From positions 6,417,501 to 6,481,500 of the forward strand of contig NZ_CP129137.1 of NCBI RefSeq assembly GCF_030406905.1: DNA of 64,000 bases, read 5' to 3'. The position numbers and the translations under genes are program-made. The DNA is from Streptomyces sp. HUAS CB01 (GTDB taxonomy: Bacteria > Actinomycetota > Actinomycetes > Streptomycetales > Streptomycetaceae). The notes beneath the pieces were generated by a model, which saw only the letters and a list, made by a program, of their open reading frames with translations, ran no database searches and had not been told where the DNA came from. Positions 62,354 through 64,000 of this stretch are shown here, piece by piece. The stretch's first letter is position 1, and each line of letters opens with the position of its first letter.

Positions 62354-62584
62354 GTGAGAGTTGTCGTCGATCTCAACCGGTGCCAGGGGTACGCGCAGTG
62401 CGCCTTCCTCGCTCCGGACGTCTTCGAAATGCACGGCGAGGAAGCACTGCTGTACAAGCCACGGCCGGACGAGGCACATCGGGACGACGTGGTCCGGGCC
62501 GTCGCCGCCTGTCCCGTCCAGGCGATTCTCCTGGACCGGTCCGACGAGACCGTGACCGCCGGGGAGGCGTCCGATGCCCGCTGA
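62354..62584 (+). CDS. [3Fe-4S] ferredoxin of the P450 electron-transfer type
   Basis: A 76-residue cytoplasmic ferredoxin. The cluster ligands are Cys10 and Cys16 in CQGYAQC (pattern C-x2-Y-x2-C, where a residue other than Cys stands at the second position) and Cys52 in ACPVQAI. This is the type that passes electrons to bacterial P450s. Its stop codon lies inside the reductase gene (11-base overlap), so the two are co-translated. Either P450 in the window, or one beyond the right edge, could be its partner. Confidence 0.92.
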   Translation: MRVVVDLNRCQGYAQCAFLAPDVFEMHGEEALLYKPRPDEAHRDDVVRAVAACPVQAILLDRSDETVTAGEASDAR

Positions 62585-63968
62585 CGGATACCTCGAACGG
62601 TTCAAGCGCGAGGGGCGCGTCGTCGTCGTGGGCGCGTCGCTGGCCGGCCTCAGGGCCGCCGAGACCCTGCGGGACGAGGGCTTCGCCGGCACGCTCACGA
62701 TGGTCGGAGACGAGCCCTACGAGCCGTACGACCGCCCTCCGCTGTCCAAGGGGGTCCTGCTCAGCAGGACCACGGCGGACCGCACCGCGCTGCCCCGGCG
62801 ACGCGCCCTGGACGCCGACTGGCGGCTCGGAATCGCCGCCACCGGGCTCGACATGGCCGCCAAGCGCGTCCGCCTGGCCGACGGCGAGGAGATCGAGTAC
62901 GACCGGCTGCTGATCGCCACCGGGGTCCGCGCGCGGCCGTGGCCGCACGAACGCGAGGCAGAGCTCGACGGGGTCTTCGTGCTGCGGACCCGTGACGACG
63001 CGACCGCGCTGCAGAAGCGGCTGGCGGACGGACCGCGCCGGGTGTTCGTCATCGGCGCGGGCTTCACCGGCTCGGAGATCGCCTCCGCCTGCCGCGAGCG
63101 GGAGATCTCGGTGACCGTCGCCGAACGCGGAGCCGCGCCCCTCGTGGGCGCGCTCGGCGGTGTCGTGGGGGAGGTGGCCGCCCAACTCCAGCGCGAGAAC
63201 GGGGTGGATCTCCGGACGGGCGTCATGGTGACCGGGCTGGAGGGCGACTCGGCGGGGCGGGTGCGCGCCGCGCACCTCTCCGACGGCTCCTCGGTGGAGA
63301 CGGACGTCGTGGTCGTCTCGCTCGGCGCGACCCGCAACACCGAGTGGCTCGCCGGTTCGGGGCTCGGAGCGGGCCCCCGGGGCATCGCCTGCGACGCCGG
63401 CTGCCGGGCGTTCGACATCCGGGGCATCGTCACCGACGACATCTTCGTCGCCGGCGACGTGGCGCGGTCGCCGCACCCGCTGTTCGGGTACCAGTTCCTG
63501 TCGCTGGAGCACTGGGGCAACGCCGTCAGCCAGGCCGAGACCGCGGCGCACAACATGCTCTGCGAGAGCGTCGACCGCCGCCCCCACATGTGGGTCCCGG
63601 CCTTCTGGTCCTCCCAGTTCGGCGTGAACATCAAGTCGGTGGGCGTGCCGTCCATGGGCACGGAGATCCTGATCTCCCAGGGATCGCTGGCCGAACGCAG
63701 GTTCGTCGGGGTGTACGGCTACCAGGGCCGCGTCATCGGTGCCGTCACGTTCGACCAGGCGCGCTGGCTGCCGTTCTACGAGCACCTGATCGAGACGACG
63801 GCGCCGTTCCCGCCGCCGTTCCCCACGGTGGACCGCCGCCCGGAGGGAGCGCGGCCGGTGCCGGCCGAATTCCCCGACCCGTCGGTCCCCACCCACGGCC
63901 CCACCGTCACCCTCAGCGGCTATTCGCCGGCCGACCGGCGCATGACCTTCACCCCCGGCCGGCACTGA
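62574..63968 (+). CDS. Ferredoxin reductase-type NAD(P)/FAD oxidoreductase
   Basis: A 464-residue pyridine-nucleotide-disulphide oxidoreductase without redox disulphide. RVVVVGASLAGLRAAETLRDEGF (15-37) binds FAD, RRVFVIGAGFTGSEIASACRERE the NAD(P)H, and TDDIFVAGDVARSPHPLFG the FAD ribityl. The PPLSKGVLL segment is typical of rubredoxin and ferredoxin reductases of P450 systems. The C-terminal about 60 residues extend beyond the usual length. It is coupled to the ferredoxin gene and probably the first two genes of a P450 redox operon. Confidence 0.9.
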   Translation: MPADGYLERFKREGRVVVVGASLAGLRAAETLRDEGFAGTLTMVGDEPYEPYDRPPLSKGVLLSRTTADRTALPRRRALDADWRLGIAATGLDMAAKRVRLADGEEIEYDRLLIATGVRARPWPHEREAELDGVFVLRTRDDATALQKRLADGPRRVFVIGAGFTGSEIASACREREISVTVAERGAAPLVGALGGVVGEVAAQLQRENGVDLRTGVMVTGLEGDSAGRVRAAHLSDGSSVETDVVVVSLGATRNTEWLAGSGLGAGPRGIACDAGCRAFDIRGIVTDDIFVAGDVARSPHPLFGYQFLSLEHWGNAVSQAETAAHNMLCESVDRRPHMWVPAFWSSQFGVNIKSVGVPSMGTEILISQGSLAERRFVGVYGYQGRVIGAVTFDQARWLPFYEHLIETTAPFPPPFPTVDRRPEGARPVPAEFPDPSVPTHGPTVTLSGYSPADRRMTFTPGRH

Positions 63969-63995
63969 CGCCGCGAGCGAGCACAAGGACCCGTC

Positions 63996-64000
63996 ATGAC
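63996..64000 (+). CDS. Possible start of the next gene in the ferredoxin operon (partial)
   Basis: ATG at 63996 follows ACAAGGACC at ribosome-binding distance, 28 bases after the reductase stop. Only one codon and two bases are visible. From context a P450 or other oxygenase would be expected. Confidence 0.35.

Overview
The window is very GC-rich DNA with dense, often overlapping (ATGA or GTGA) coding regions, frequent GTG and TTG starts and typical actinomycete gene families. It is almost certainly a Streptomyces or close-relative chromosome, probably outside the core. No tRNA, rRNA, CRISPR array, intact insertion sequence or prophage gene was seen. Functions are read from protein motifs by eye; no database search was possible.

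Layout. 1-3419: edge of a surface-polysaccharide locus (start of an NAD-dependent epimerase, sugar transferase, DUF4012 protein, low-molecular-weight tyrosine phosphatase). 3931-11894: allantoin/glyoxylate cluster with malate synthase (aceB), a MocA-like nucleotidyltransferase, a small membrane protein, a methyltransferase, the IclR regulator allR, allantoinase (allB) and allantoicase (alc). A related 17-bp palindrome lies at the aceB promoter and upstream of allB, so ureide breakdown and glyoxylate re-assimilation look co-regulated. 12049-18310: DUF418 membrane protein, then glpD and a TetR regulator divergent from an alkyl-DHAP-synthase-like flavoprotein and a lipid kinase, the same order as Mycobacterium tuberculosis Rv2249c-Rv2252. 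18378-24373: saccharopine-dehydrogenase-like enzyme, TetR regulator, small membrane protein, two-component system and a cytochrome P450.

24396-30379: cyclitol or sugar uptake locus (iolG-like dehydrogenase, GntR regulator, two tandem paralogous binding lipoproteins, permease, single-domain ATPase). 30561-46739: a run of membrane, ion and redox genes that looks like a stress island (BrkB, GAP, DUF6325, SHOCT, ClC, cyclase, GMC oxidoreductase, SDR, cydAB, cation/proton antiporter, GH15, DUF2254). Inside it at about 31.5-32.0 kb a fragment of a GAF/SpoIIE-type gene lies between copies of a short GC-rich repeat.

47335-58194: ROK sugar kinase, anchored protein, fused PcaDC, metallo-beta-lactamase-fold hydrolase, exonuclease III, a secreted CocE-type hydrolase, an L,D-transpeptidase lipoprotein, and an alpha/beta hydrolase coupled to a second P450. 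58620-64000: anchored protein of unknown function, gamma-glutamyltransferase, membrane protein, then a 3Fe-4S ferredoxin and its reductase, which may serve P450s.

The most interesting items are the conserved lipid module, the putative shared operators, the two binding proteins feeding one transporter, two P450s with unusual in-frame insertions, the repeat-bounded gene remnant, and seven genes with promoters placed for leaderless transcripts.
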